Source of the DNA: Phoronis australis
Taxonomy: Eukaryota; Phoronida; Phoronidae
Assembly: GCA_002633005.1 (NCBI GenBank)
Contig: NMRA01000695.1
Coordinates: 107,877 to 171,876 of the forward strand
DNA: 64,000 bases
Direction of reading: 5' to 3'
Shown here one piece after another: positions 11,186-23,470 of the stretch. Position numbers and translations under genes: made by a program. Under the pieces are notes generated by a model that was given only the letters and a program-made list of their open reading frames with translations, had not been told where the DNA came from and searched no databases. Numbering within the stretch: the first letter of the stretch is position 1; the number at the start of each line of letters is the position of its first letter.

Positions 11186-14100
11186 CTGTGCTACATTTTT
11201 ACTTAATACGGTTTCATGTATTAGCATTATCAGGTACATTATTTACATTTACTGAACTCGCAAAAACTGATGCGTTTGCAAGAAGTACAACACAGCATAA
11301 TGTTAAATAAAATTTATTTGTTCAAAACTGATTAACTACAACACGTGTTGTGTTAAGGCACAAATTATGCACAAATCTTAAAAATTTTCACCTAATCTGC
11401 ATAACAGTACAAATTACCCGTATCAAGATACAAAAATACTGTTTTAAACAGGGAATAGGTTAATGTACGAAACTGCTTGATAGTCGCATGTCGGCTGCAG
11501 AACCGCTGATAGTGAATCCACCAGCGTGTTATCATGGTACAGTGGCAATGAACTCTCGTGTGCGGCATTCCTGGCTACCACCAGTGCCTGTTTACGAAGG
11601 TACAAAGGTAAAATGACTGAAGGTGTTGTAAAGATTACACCCAATAGTTTTTTGAACCACGGTTAAATTTACCTCCAAAAATTCAGCATATTTCATTAAA
11701 ATTTGACGCCTGATGAGTTGGCTGCATTTGAAGGTTACAAATGGCATTTGCTTGATTTTTGAGTGTTCTGAGTGAAATATTGGCAGTTGCTGTTGACCCA
11801 TTTTTGCTCACTTCTGGCTTTTATTAAACCCACTGATTACCAATGGGGAGTACAAATTTAGTATTAAATTCAGGTACCCTTCAGACACTTTGGATTTGTG
11901 AAAAATCTGGCTGTTTGACAACCACTTGATTTTTGGAGTTTTGGTAGCCAGAATGCACTGTCTCTCAGTTCGTTCACATTCAAATGGCGGTGTAGGTTGA
12001 AACTAGGAACCAATATTGGCCACTATGGTGAAAACTGTTGACTTAGTGTTCGTTTTTCAAAAAGCTGGCTGCACTTCCGTAGACATAAAATATGGAAAAA
12101 CCTGACTTAGGAATCGGCTTCAATATATTTTGTGCAAATCTTTTTTAAGTCTTTCAACCACTATACCGTTCATGTTTTCAAGTTTTGTACACACTGTGGA
12201 ACAGACAGTTGGAGCTCAAAATCAGCAAACAATGTTGAGTGCCACCCAACAACTACCAAACAGACCACTCATGAAAGCAGCTTCCTTAACAAAGACTTTT
12301 TATTAAGACCTAAGGCAATGAGTGATTGCTGGGAACCCAAAGAGAACTTATAAGTTCGCCAATGCTTGTTATGATTTTCTGTGTATTGCCCGGTTTTGGC
12401 CTAATTAACAGATACTAAAAACGACTTTCTCACCCAGTTCTCTGAAACAAAATAATGATCTGTAAGCTTCGGCAACCCTAAAAATTTGGGGGGAGCAAAG
12501 TTGAAAACTCCTTTAAAACGCTGCTAAACGGGCAAGCGTGATCTACAATTATAGCGAATTACACGACAACTGTGGGAAAAGACCATCCACCAAGGACCAT
12601 AAAATAGAAAGGGAGGACGACTTCTTAGTTGATAAGATTGATACCAACGATGGATTATGAGGTAATAAAACAAGGATTGGTTGACATAATCAAAACAAGG
12701 TTTGGTATCCTTTAACTAAGCCACGTGACAAACCATTTTTTATCTTGATCTCAGCCAACAGCGAATTGTCAGTTATTTGACTGTCCAGCAATCACTTCTA
12801 ATCTGAGTAAGAAACAAGTTGGGGCCAGCGGGTTTGATGGGAGCTTATTTCGATCTGTTCGAAGATAGCTCTAGCATCGAGGAATGTTCTAACAGATTAA
12901 AATAATCTCTCATGGTTTACAGGAGTTTCACATGCAGTAAAAGCTTTCAACAACATCGATTTCACTCTCAGAGCAACACGAAACCAGATGTTCATTGCTA
13001 GTAAATGCTAGATGGCCATATGGATTCACCAGGGCCCAAATTCTCTTAGTACATTTCCAGTTGAAGCTAAATTCAACTTCCACCAAAAGCTATTGTTACA
13101 AATGGTGGTAATCTTAAACCAAATACGCCATAAACTTAACTATTACATAAAGATAATGCAAAATTACAAATTGTATATAAAAACATTAGTACTTATTTAG
13201 ATCTTACTTACAAAACATACAAAATAACACTGTGGTAATAACAAACTAAAGCATCATTGGCAAGGAAAGGCAAGCCCTAATTTTCCTTCCACTCATAAAA
13301 CCAAAATTTTAAAAAAACTTTCATTTGACAAGATGAATTATACAGTTATGTAGGACCGTATCTGATGGTTTCCAATTTTTGAGTTGTAGCATAAAAATCA
13401 AAATGTCCCATCAGGCAAAAGTGGAACATAGCAAAGCTCACTCCTACATGTAAAAGCCTGTTGGTGAACAGTACACAGAGTATGAGACAGTTTTATATGA
13501 GTCTGATAAGCCTTTGTGAGACATGACGTCAGCCAAATTTTCAATATTTTTGAGTCCAACATAACTTTGAAGTACTTGAAACACTCAGCTTTTAGAGATT
13601 TTCCAAACTGAAAAAGCCTGCCAACCTGATAACAAAAGGTTTGTCGAGAAACCTTTGTCTCACAAGACTTAAAAGACAACAGATGGCGTTACTGATGGAA
13701 ATAAGAACTTTACAATTTGGCACTTCTTAATATGTAATACTTTCCATAGTGGATGCCTGGAAATATTTTTTCTTGGGAATTCCCAGTTGAATGTTTAGCT
13801 CATGTGGGCTGCTTCCGAAAAAGGGGTACAGCTCTCAGCAATTTGTGTTGTTGACAGCATTGCAGTCATTGATTTAAAACCATCTACTACAAAAAAGGAA
13901 AAAATGTTGACAATTGATCAACTTGAAATAATTTCAAAGGTCCTTATAGCACTTATGAAAGACAAAAATTGACCCAAGAAGTAGTGCGTCAAATAGTTTC
14001 CACATCTGCCTCATTCCTGCGTGCGCAGTAACTTTGAAAAATCATAAGCAAGAATTATTAGACTCCATCCGTTCTTTTTTCTAATTTTGTTTCCAAAAGA

Positions 14101-15242
14101 GACCCCATTGGGGTTGGCTCTTTCGAAACCCACAACAGATCTGAACTTGCAAAACTCAAGTAACTGAAAGCCTGGGGTCCGATCTCTGTACACGACATTC
14201 AACCAAATAATTTATGCGTTGCATGGCATATTTCGAGTAACAAAACATCGTACTCAAATAATGTAGCATAATTGTTTAATATCAAGGCTGCATTTGGAGA
14301 CTAGACCCTGGGTCTAGGTAAAACAAAATGAGTCATGAAACGATTATTTGCACTATAGGAATTAGGAGCATTTAAAAAACCTTGATGAGCATTAAACTGA
14401 CTGAGGATTTCAGCTTCAAAAATATACCAGGCTAGCAGTAGTTGGGCCAGTGCCGTGTCTGAAGCAAAGTTTTATTTTGATACAGATGCAGCTCCTCTCT
14501 AACCTGAATCAATCATTCAGATAAACACACACTAATTTTTTACTCAAATGCGATGGGTACTAAATGGATGGATTCTGAAAGTAATAATGAGACCTAAGCA
14601 TAAATGCTGACTGTAAATCTACATTATTCACAAGATATATGAGACCTGTGCAGCATCATAGCACTTAACTTTTAAAATTTTAGACACTCACACGAATTTA
14701 GATAAAAATCACTTTCAGTGATAAAGTTACAAAGTGAGTGTTATATTAAACTACGTTATTCAAGCACATTTTTTATCAAATACCCACAAATCAAAAAGCA
14801 ACACTAAGATACAAGAGATTCATTTATCTAAGACAATCAAGGCTTAAAGACATTACGGGTTTGGCTATTAGAAATTCGTAGGGGATAATAAAACAATTGT
14901 CTTCTCAGCCAGGACCATGAACCCTTTGTTAAGCTGTGTTGACTTACACAAGTCATCTGGGCCAGCTGCATGGCAAAAAGCAGGCTTCACAAACAACTAT
15001 TGACCTCGCTTGTCAATTTCAAAAGGCCTATTGTGTGTAAACAACACCAATGATCTACAAAATTCTAAGTCACTATGCAGACTAGTTACCACCTCCATGC
15101 CCAAAGTGAAGTTTGTGAATTAGGCTGTCTGGTTAATGCTTTGCCACAAGGTCCCACCACACAGTACTGAATGCTTATGACAATTTACATTTAAAAGTCA
15201 TGACCACCGTTTCTAGCTGTACAGTAGCATTTTAGGCAAATT

Positions 15243-15645
15243 ATGCTTCACACTGATTAAAACATCAAAGTCACGTTTTTTTGTTATATACCTTTTGCAT
15301 ATAGAGGGACACCTTAGGAGGCTGACAACGTCTTTAATTCCTTCCAACTCAAATAAATACTCCCGTAATCAAACTTTTTCTTCGAGCAGTCCTTCAATTG
15401 AGCCATTTTAGACATTTTTAACACTGCACGTGGCAGGTGGTACGACATCATATCCCCTGGCTGAGCTGTGTAAAAATAACCAGTTTCTGATTTTGGGAAC
15501 TAAACAAAGGCCTGCTCGAAGAAAAAGTTTGATAACTGAATTATTTGTTCGAGCTGGAAGGAATTTCAAACACCTTAGGAGCCCATCTATACGCAAAAAG
15601 ACCACATAACAATGAGACTTTGATGGCTTAATCAGTGTGAAGCAC
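15243..15645. repeat. Large imperfect inverted repeat
   Basis: The left arm 15243-15392 and right arm 15509-15645 are imperfect reverse complements around a 116-base centre. Matching landmarks are GCTTCACACTGATTAA against TTAATCAGTGTGAAGC and CTTTTTCTTCGAGCAG against CTGCTCGAAGAAAAAG. If transcribed, it would fold into a hairpin of about 140 bp. It may be a foldback transposon. Confidence 0.75.
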
Positions 15646-16635
15646 AATTCACTGAAAAGCTACTAGCCAGCTAGAGATGATGGCCACTGTCTTTGATTTC
15701 AAAAAAGCATTGCAGTCACTTTAAAACTTTTGGAAATGAAGCCTACATTTTGAGCTGTGATTTAAAAGCCAGGATTGGAACATAATAATGTTAGCAAGAT
15801 TTGGCTCAAAAGCAAGGCAGGGCAATGCTGAGCATTGACATACTCGCCATCACGTGCACTGCAAATGTCAACTGTATAAAATGTGCTTATTTTTCAAACA
15901 TTCAGCACACTAGTGTGAGCAAGACTCAAATTTAAGTTCACTATAGTGAGATGCACTATTAAACTTACAATGGCGTCACAAAGAACCTGCAACATTCCCT
16001 ATAATCACACAAACGACAACTAAATTTGAAATAAAAAACAGGGCGGTTTGAAGGGAAACTAACACAGAAAGAGTATGCAGCATGCTTTTTTGAGGGTTAG
16101 GTAAACACATTTTTCATTAAAAGCTGTGGTTCACTCCGTCTGTTGGCACCTTCCTAGATTCGTCAGTGTAAAACGCATGACTCACCCACTGCCATGTACA
16201 CAGAGCACCTCACATACCAAGGCTGTAAGATGTGGCAGTGACAGTAACAGGTCGCTAGGGTACTTTTAACTTGGCCAGGATTCGCCAGCGGAGAGATAAC
16301 GAAATAATTATATGTCACAAACTAGGGTGCGAATGTTGACATTCCAGGAGAATCCTACGGAAGATCCAGGTATTTCCTAAGGTGGAGGTACCTATAAAAT
16401 AATAAAAAGACATCAAATGTATCAGCCTGTTAATAAATTTAATTAAGCTACTCTGAGAATTCTATTCAAGATGATGATATCTCTTGAAGATACCAAGTGA
16501 AAGCACTATAACAAAGAAGAGAGGCTGTTATTTTCATTTCCGCTATTGTACTAAAATCCTTCAATTCACATGTCCAATATTTTAACTTAAAAGTGATTAA
16601 TCAGTACAATGCCACGCCAGGTGACAACAATAACC

Positions 16636-16730
16636 ATATTAATAGTAATAATAATAATAATAATAAAATAATAATATAATAATAATAATAATAATATAAT
16701 AATAGCAATGCTATAATAATTATAAAATAA
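16636..16730. repeat. TAA microsatellite
   Basis: Interrupted (TAA)n run of roughly 90 bases just beyond the LDLRAD3-like stop codon. Confidence 0.9.
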
Positions 16731-16758
16731 TTGCCATTTACATTACGATCAGCAGGAC

Positions 16759-16940
16759 CTACTTGTAGTCATTTACCTGGACATCATTGTTGTCTGGTGT
16801 GACTGACCGATGGATAAAGTGTGACTGGTCAAGTGCAACATACTCGCCACTGTCAACTACCTCTTCATAGGATGGTAAACGTTGTGCCGTCAAGGTTGGC
16901 AGTAAGCCTGAAGATGCATCTTGGACATCACTGCGCTCAG
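16759..16940 (-). CDS. LDLRAD3-like terminal exon
   Basis: Begins after GTGTATTCAG and ends with TAG. Contains LPSYEEVV. A CAG|GTAAAT donor lies six codons before the stop. Splicing from it to an acceptor at 16393-16392 would replace the last residues by VPPP and stop at once, so two C-terminal ends are possible. Confidence 0.72.
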
Positions 16941-19900
16941 CTGAATACACAAGAATAATTCTATCTAACATGATCCCACAAGAATCGCTGAGTAGCAATA
17001 CCGCATTTGTTAATCATACAATATGAAGCTGGGATTAATGTCTACTTAAAAAACTTCTGAAAATCCACACTTAATTTCTTTACGCAGATATGCTTTCTGT
17101 CAACACATGTATGTAAAATGTAGGCATGCTCAATGCATCAACTAAACTAATCTTGTTAACATTTAAAGTTCTCCTCAAGAGTGGACTTTTTTAAAACGAT
17201 GTATTCACCGTATTCGTGTCGGAAGGCGAAATTATAACTTTTTGTACACACAGTTACTGCACTTTTGTGAACATACCAAAAAAGTAATGTAACAGTCCTA
17301 CAGCGCTGTCCATGCAGAGGAGTTTAACTAAAATGCTCTCATGCTGGCCATTTGTGAGGATCGGGCGGTTTTTCGGAAACTTACAGGTCTTGTTCCAGCC
17401 GAGCATAGTACACTTATTCCACAATTTTATGAGTGCGGCGCAACTGTACAGTTCATCAGAGTTCTGTTGAAGTTTTGCCTAGTATATTTTGAAAACTGTT
17501 GTATCTGCCAATATGAAAACATGAATAAAACAACTTCAACTCATAAAATAAGTCTCACAGTATTGTTTATCACCACGGTGATGGGATTTCATTCTTCAAT
17601 TCGGAGCTTATTGGGATTGGGCAACTTGAAAATTACCAATTCAAAAATGACGCATTTATGCATGTATTGCCTGTGACTTGCATTACAAGCTCATTCAGCA
17701 ACAAATCAAAATCAGTTACAAACAGTATTGATTTTAAACCTCAAGACACTTCTATCCTTTCACATTTGACAGCTAAAAAACCGGAAAAGGTCCCTTTAAA
17801 TGCATTGCCTGAATTTTTCACCATTTTTACCTGGAGCACTTACTCTCGAAAAAAAAATCAACACCAATTCTCTGCAAGTCATATTTCACGATTCGAGTCA
17901 TTCTACCTGCATTACTCCTCGTTATAAGAGGGGTCGACACCTCCTGAGCGACGTCATATGATGGCGGTCTATCTTCAACTGTAGCAGCCACCCTTGACAA
18001 CGCTTCTCTCAACTGTGATTCTTCAATATAATCATTTTGAACTCGAACAGCTGTCAGTTCTCGCTCAATGTGGTGATGGCGTCGCAGACCTGAAAAGCCA
18101 GGGAGTACAACAGATGCAGTTTGAAAAAATCAATGGATTTTGACAAATTTCACCTTTATAGAAACTAAGGCAAAAGACCAAGATGAAACCAGATGAAAAA
18201 ATAACATAAAATCATTTAAAAACTTATTGGAAAAAGTTTGCTCTCTGAAGTTTAGCCAATTTTTGACAAGCACAAATATCAAACATTTTTGGAAAACTAT
18301 GAAGTACTTCAAAGGCATATTCCTGAACATTTTCTGTAGTCTATATTTAGAATTCCCTATGCTCATTGAATGGCTCAACAGAGCAATCCATCCATTCAAT
18401 GGTAATTTCATAAACCCAACAGCATTATAAACCAATGAAATTCCAGGACTAGTCACTGATATTCCCTTCTTAACAAACTGGTAAAACAGGTACTGGCATA
18501 ATTCCACATGAGCTGTTCTGGCAAAGTGTCTCTTAATTTTGTTGGAATTACTGTTCTGTGTGCTGGACTAGTATTTACAAATTAGCCACGGATGTTTCAT
18601 GTCTTACAGAAGGTCAGTGAAGGTATCAAATGTTGGCACTGGCGTATTTAAGGAAAATTAAGAATCAATAATTTTCACGCATCCCAATTTTTCAAATGTC
18701 ACCATAACTATCTTGATACAGAAAGGGCACAAATTCTAGTATATAAATATTATTATGATATTTTTTTAGCACAGCCCCAGAAATCGCTTTCCCATTATAT
18801 CCAGGTTCTCATTCACTCCCTTGCACACATTCACTAGGTAAGACCAAGCCCAAAGGAACAGGAGACACATTTGTGCAATGCTCGATTGTCAGCCAGTGAA
18901 GCCAGGATTTGAACCCGGGTCTCCCAAGCGGGAGTCCAGAGCTTTAGCCACTGAGCCACACTGTCTCTTCATATTATGACCGATCTTTCCTCCCTCACCC
19001 CAGAAACCACATCTAAACTGAGTGAAGAACAAGATAAGCATGCAACTTCATAACTGCAAATAGCAAAAACCAAAACATGATTTAATGTGTCTTTAAGTAA
19101 ATTTCAATTTAATGGAATCTCTGAGTGCGCCTCCTGCACATGTCACGGTAGTTCCAGAAATGTGACTGATTTATTACACAAAAGGTTTTTGGAATTCTGC
19201 ATACAAGTGAGATAGGAAAACATTTCTGATATTTTAAAAAAAGAAAAAGACCATACAAAGCCAGTCGCTAACATGTTGCTGCCTGCAAAGTCTTTGTCAT
19301 CAATAACACCAGAAAGGTGCATAATTATTTCAAAGCTTTGCTGAAACAAGATGTACCAATAGAAAATTCCTTACTTAGAATTGAGAGATGTCACTGACAT
19401 TCAGACAAGTCATGACATCTATTGTCAAAGCTGTGAATCTAATCTCCAATTGGAAACAAATAGAAAAAATACTGCATAACCGAACAGTTGCTAAATGGCA
19501 AGGCTGCTGGAATCGATGGATCAACCAATGAGAAGCATAGGGTTATAATTCCAATTTTGCATCGCTCTTTTTAATTTATTTTTGTGATTGGGAATTTCCA
19601 ATAAATGAGGTGCGACATGTGTTGCTACCTTTACATACATGCAGGGATATTCCTGGACTGCGCCTTTGCACAATTAGTGCATCAAAATGTAAAAAGGCGC
19701 AAATACATTGCAGCAGTTGTGCCCTGGGCACATATTTTGAAATGTAACATTTTAGTCAACTTACAGCCAATTGGGTAAATTATGGCTTCGATCTTATTTT
19801 GATTGCCCTTGGGGTATCTGTTGCATATGTTGGCACTTTATATACACTAAGTTTCCTGGGCACAACTTTTTGAAAACAGACAAACTTTTTACTCATCAGG

Positions 19901-22745
19901 TGCACCCTTAGCTTCAAACCTGGTTAGGAATATCCCAGTAAATTAAGCAGGGTAGTCTCAATAATGAAAATGACTACAGGGCATCTCTTTATTGCCACCA
20001 CCTGCAAAATTCTCTACATGTATGTGTGGGCAGAAAATTAATAACTTACTCTTATGAATCACAAGCTGGGTTTAAAAATACATCATTGTACCCAATATCA
20101 AGGTTTGGCTTGATATACATTGTCTCAAAAACATACGAGCAGAAAGGGTGGTCGATTTTAATGTACATTCATAGACTTTGCCAAAGCATTTGACTGAGTT
20201 CCATATAAGCAGAAAGGGTGGTCAATTTTATTTGTACATTCATAGACTTTGTCAAGGCATTTTAATGGAATGAGAGGCCTATTCAGATCTTAGAGGTCTA
20301 TTTGTTTCATTTGGAATCATAAAACAAAAAACAGATTCATAAGCTCGTTGAGTGATCCACATGAATCATTGAAGTTTGTGCATTTGGTATTAGAGAGACC
20401 AGCAATATTATGAAACACGACACAAACTTAATTTATTTGTAACTGTGTGTTCTGGGCATGTGGCCTTGTGTATTGAACAAACGATTCAAATAATTCATCT
20501 TCTTTGCTTCCTCCATTCATGCAAAGGTTTTAGCCTGGCCCTATCAATATCGAATTAAAGTTGTCAGTAATTAATTTTTTGGCCAACGTCAATCAGCAAA
20601 GAACACAGTCAAATAAAATGAAGACTGGATATCTAAATAAACGGAATAGGCTTATATCTGTCTGAATATCATTTCGTTTATGATATTACGTACCAGTACT
20701 ATCCGTATGAATGATGTGCGAATGGAACGTGTAACTTGTAAGGAACTTTCAGGGTGTGATCATTTGTTTGTTATTGCATTCGCTGTTCAAGGAAGCAAAG
20801 GTGAAAGGACCAATGAAAGTGTGCTTACTTAATCTAGAGCGCAGGGCATCCTTGTGCCTGGTGGACATATTGAGACAGCAGCAACAACAGCAGGCTAACA
20901 GTAACACAATGCCCACAGTGATGCAGATAATGTACAGCCACAGTTCTAATGATACACCTGTTCTTGGCTTCGGCTCATCATGACTTAATACAGCCGTGGT
21001 GATGTCTAATGATGAGCGCTGGCACGTTTTCTCATCAGAATTATCCCCACAGTTATTCACGCCATTACACAGTAGTCTTTCGTTTATACAGTCAGCATTG
21101 TCACATAAAAATGCATTTCGGTGACAAAACGCACAGTCTTTCTCATCACTGCCATCAGGGCAGTGAGGTGTGCCATCGCAGACCTGTAACAAGGAAATGC
21201 ATGTCTTGTCTGCGCACTGTTTTGTCCGCACCAAAATATTTACTCTCTGGCACCATGAGCTGTAGTCTGGACAGTCCACTGGATATCTCTGAACACAAGA
21301 ACCTTCAGCACACAGCTTATGCGTGGAGTTACATTGATTGCCAGCTCTACTCCCAGAACCATAGATGTTTCCATTTTTCAGTGGATTCACTGCTGAAAGA
21401 GAAACCACCAGTTTCTTCCATCATTACTGCACAACTGGGTTTATTTTATTGTAACTTACCGATTTAAGTCACATCCAAGAAAATTAATGACTGAAATCTT
21501 AATGAAACACCAAATTATTTCTTTGACAGATGGCCATGTATTTAATTATTATTTTACTATTTCACTGCACTATATTACCTTTCATATTTTGTTGTTGAGG
21601 GCCCTCTTGGAAAGCAGTGCTGTCACTGAAGAGGCCACCCTCATTTTAAATATTAAAATATTAAATAAATAAATAGTTTTATGTTATAATAACTTCTCAA
21701 TTATATTTCCCAGTTTACTGAATTATCGCAGGCTGGCATAACTTAACAATTTTGGGCAAAACAATTAAATAAAATTGTTTTCTCCCGATAATAGGGGTGA
21801 ACAAAATAAACCAAATACAAACTTCGTAGTTAACGAGTATGAATGTGCAAAGTTATTTGTGATGAATGTATTTCGCTAGCACAATAAATTATGTATTTGG
21901 AAATATTCATTTCAAAATGAACTTTAACCAGTTATGGGGTATGATGTACCCCACAATTATGGGTGATACTCCGGCAATCTCTTGGACAGACTTTGAGAGA
22001 ACTCTGATCCACTTTGTGTCAAATTTATTTAATTAAATGACACTTTTGTGAAACAGAAGAGCACTGTCCTTGAACTTTTACTCAATTTATCAAATGAATT
22101 AAAATGTTAACTCAACAAGTCGCAAATTCATTTCGTCAGATTTCAATGCAATGCTGTTACACCATATTGTTAATTCTAGATAATTCAGCAATATTTGCTT
22201 TTGAGCCATACACAATTTCCTGGATATGATTCGATTTCCAGGATAATTTATGTTATAAAATGATTTTGCAAATAAAAAACATCAAAAACAACCTTTGTCA
22301 AACTAACAAAAGTGACAAGTTTTTAAACGAAAGTGAGTTAAATGAGATGCCTGATAACTTACTAATAACTCTCAACTAAACACAAACACGCATGGATTAC
22401 ATTGTTCGTTCAATGTTTCTCGGAAATAAGGACCTAAAGCAGATGGTACACGTCCTTTTGTTAGTAGTACTGTACCTACAGTTATGTGACGCCATTGCAA
22501 CGCTGCCCATTGTTAAGTTTAAAAAATTTGCAATCAATTATGCTGAGTGTGACTGGCTCATACAACATAGAAGTAAAGTGATTTTGGAACTCACTTTGTG
22601 CAGAGATCTGTAAAACTAGACATGCTGTCGCAACTGTCAGTCTGCAGTGTGTTAACTCTGAAATGAAATAGGCAACTGAATTAAAGACACAATGAGAAAC
22701 CATTATCATGAAAATTGGGATTGAGTGACATCGAGAACCGCTCAT
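16759..22745 (-). CDS. LDLRAD3-like LDL-receptor class A membrane protein
   Basis: Single-pass type I membrane protein assembled from exons 22745-22595 (tentative), 21392-20829, 18089-17907 and 16940-16759, about 359 residues. That is close to the length of vertebrate LDLRAD3. The ectodomain has a cysteine cluster beginning CNSTHKLCAEGSC, then two canonical LDL-receptor class A repeats ending CPDGSDEKDC and CGDNSDEKTC, whose Asp/Glu residues bind calcium. A transmembrane helix (LWLYIICITVGIVLLLAC) runs into a six-Cys stretch likely to be palmitoylated. The tail carries RPPSYD, a PPxY motif of the kind bound by Nedd4-family ubiquitin ligases, and a related LPSYEE. Vertebrate LDLRAD3 recruits Itch through such motifs, so a role in receptor trafficking or ubiquitination is plausible. 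LDLa repeats are widespread, so the orthology is inferred from architecture, not proven. All phases match between the last three exons. Confidence 0.72.
17907..18089 (-). CDS. LDLRAD3-like exon 3: PPxY tail
   Basis: Begins after GGCTTTTCAG and ends GCAG|GTAGAA. Encodes a His/Arg patch (SLRRHHHIEREL) and the RPPSYDVAQ motif. Both junctions keep frame. Confidence 0.75.
18884..18966 (-). repeat. tRNA-derived SINE or tRNA pseudogene
   Basis: On the minus strand GTGGCTCAGTGGCTAAAGC (A box) precedes GGGTTCAAATCC (a good B box). A CTCCC/GGGAG stem lies where the anticodon arm should be, but no regular 7-base anticodon loop or acceptor stem forms. It lies inside an LDLRAD3-like intron. Best read as a pol III-type repeat head, not a working tRNA. 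Confidence 0.55.
20137..20262 (+). mobile_element. Tandemly doubled reverse-transcriptase relic
   Basis: Two adjacent copies of a roughly 70-bp unit (GAGCAGAAAGGGTGGTCGAT and AAGCAGAAAGGGTGGTCAAT as starts). The first reads FIDFAKAFD-stop-VPY from 20168, a motif typical of the palm region of non-LTR retrotransposon reverse transcriptases; the second begins FIDFVKAF before a stop. It is a dead fragment. Confidence 0.6.
20829..21392 (-). CDS. LDLRAD3-like exon 2: LDLa repeats and TM
   Basis: Begins after TTTCTCTTTCAG and ends TTAA|GTAAGC in phase 1. It encodes the whole cysteine-rich ectodomain, the membrane helix and the juxtamembrane Cys run. There is no in-frame ATG ahead of the first repeat, so an upstream exon is required. 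Confidence 0.85.
22392..22616 (+). other. ORF with strong signal peptide, unknown
   Basis: From the ATG at 22443 the frame reads MVHVLLLVVLYLQLCDAIA, a textbook signal peptide with an AIA cleavage site. A 38-residue basic product with two cysteines follows, then a stop. A further in-frame ATG at 22392 adds 17 residues. No homology is recognised and no splice sites or poly(A) signal were tied to it. It could encode a small secreted peptide, or be chance hydrophobic sequence. Confidence 0.25.
22595..22745 (-). CDS. Candidate first exon of LDLRAD3-like gene
   Basis: ATG at 22745; the frame ends at CAAA|GTGAGT in phase 1, the phase that exon 2 needs. The last residues (LTVATACLVLQISAQ) look like a signal-peptide core, but about 30 residues precede it, more than usual. 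A TTTCATTTCAG acceptor at 22651-22650 would instead make this an internal exon of 55 bases (22649-22595). An opposite-strand ORF with a good signal peptide overlaps it slightly. Confidence 0.35.
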
Positions 22746-22844
22746 CAAATTCTATGGGTCAAGAGAGTTAGCAAGGGAATTGCCGATTTGTCAAGGATGG
22801 TCACAGCATCAATACGTCCACACTTACTAGTAGCCAAACCATTT

Positions 22845-22990
22845 AGTAAGCTTCCGCGATGAACCAGCAATTGCTGTTATCCATCCATAACTCATCGGGT
22901 AATTCCATACTTGACCCTGAAGCGACTCAAAAGAGTCCCGTCTTACAGGAGTTCCTATGCATCAGCCTTTTAGGAAGTGTGTCAGACCTT
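22845..22990 (+). repeat. Dispersed repeat related to the 23.9-kb foldback
   Basis: Matches the reverse complement of 23895-24045 in order: AAGCTTCCGCGATGAACCAGCAAT, then CCATCCATAACTCATCGG, then TAATTCCATAC. It is one diverged copy of the family that forms the inverted repeat next door. Confidence 0.6.
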
Positions 22991-23222
22991 TTAGCCTATA
23001 ATGTATTGGGGACTAACAGAAGCTATTAGGGCATCTGTGACTACAACTGCGTTATAATAGCACATTCTCATCACCCACTCGACACAAAATAAACCGAGAA
23101 CAACACTTGATGACTGCGAGATAAGTTTTCTTATTCCTTCAGAGGTAATTAATTATCTTAGTGAACAACCAACTAAAATTTACTAAATTTACTAAAGTTT
23201 CTCTGAGAATCATCACCTAAAC

Positions 23223-23470
23223 TTACAAAAAGAGGCAATCCTTGATTTTCCAAAAACGCGTACAGGGCGCTACATTACGGCGTTTTTCCATTGAGCCCAA
23301 CTTGTTCGATTCTATAGCCCAACAAGTTGGAGGATGACCTCTGGCATTTATGGTTGGAGGGCCAACTTTCTTTTGTTTGAAAATTGCTATAACCAATAAC
23401 ATTTCTGAATTCCTCATCAAATGGTGATCATGTTTAGTTTTTGAATCATCAAAATCGCCCAACTACAATG
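23223..23470 (-). repeat. Dispersed repeat with ORF relic, copy 1
   Basis: The minus strand encodes GDFDDSKTKHDHHLMRNSEM; the copy at 40617-40960 (plus strand) encodes nearly the same peptide, and both end near AAACGCCGTAATG. Similarity at peptide level suggests the relic of a transposon-borne coding sequence. Family unknown. Confidence 0.55.

Larger units (their letters stand above)
11190..16758. other. Long gene-free stretch; possible 3' UTR
   Basis: No exon with coding character was found on either strand over 5.5 kb. It lies directly downstream of the LDLRAD3-like stop codon and could include a long 3' UTR: minus-strand AATAAA signals occur at several points, including about 11310-11315. 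It contains the inverted repeat at 15243-15645 and the TAA microsatellite at about 16640. Confidence 0.4.

Noticed and set aside
21393-21460. 67-base intron with donor TCG|GTAAGT just upstream of LDLRAD3-like exon 2
   Set aside because: The required frame hits TAA immediately before the donor, so it could only add untranslated sequence and gives no start codon.
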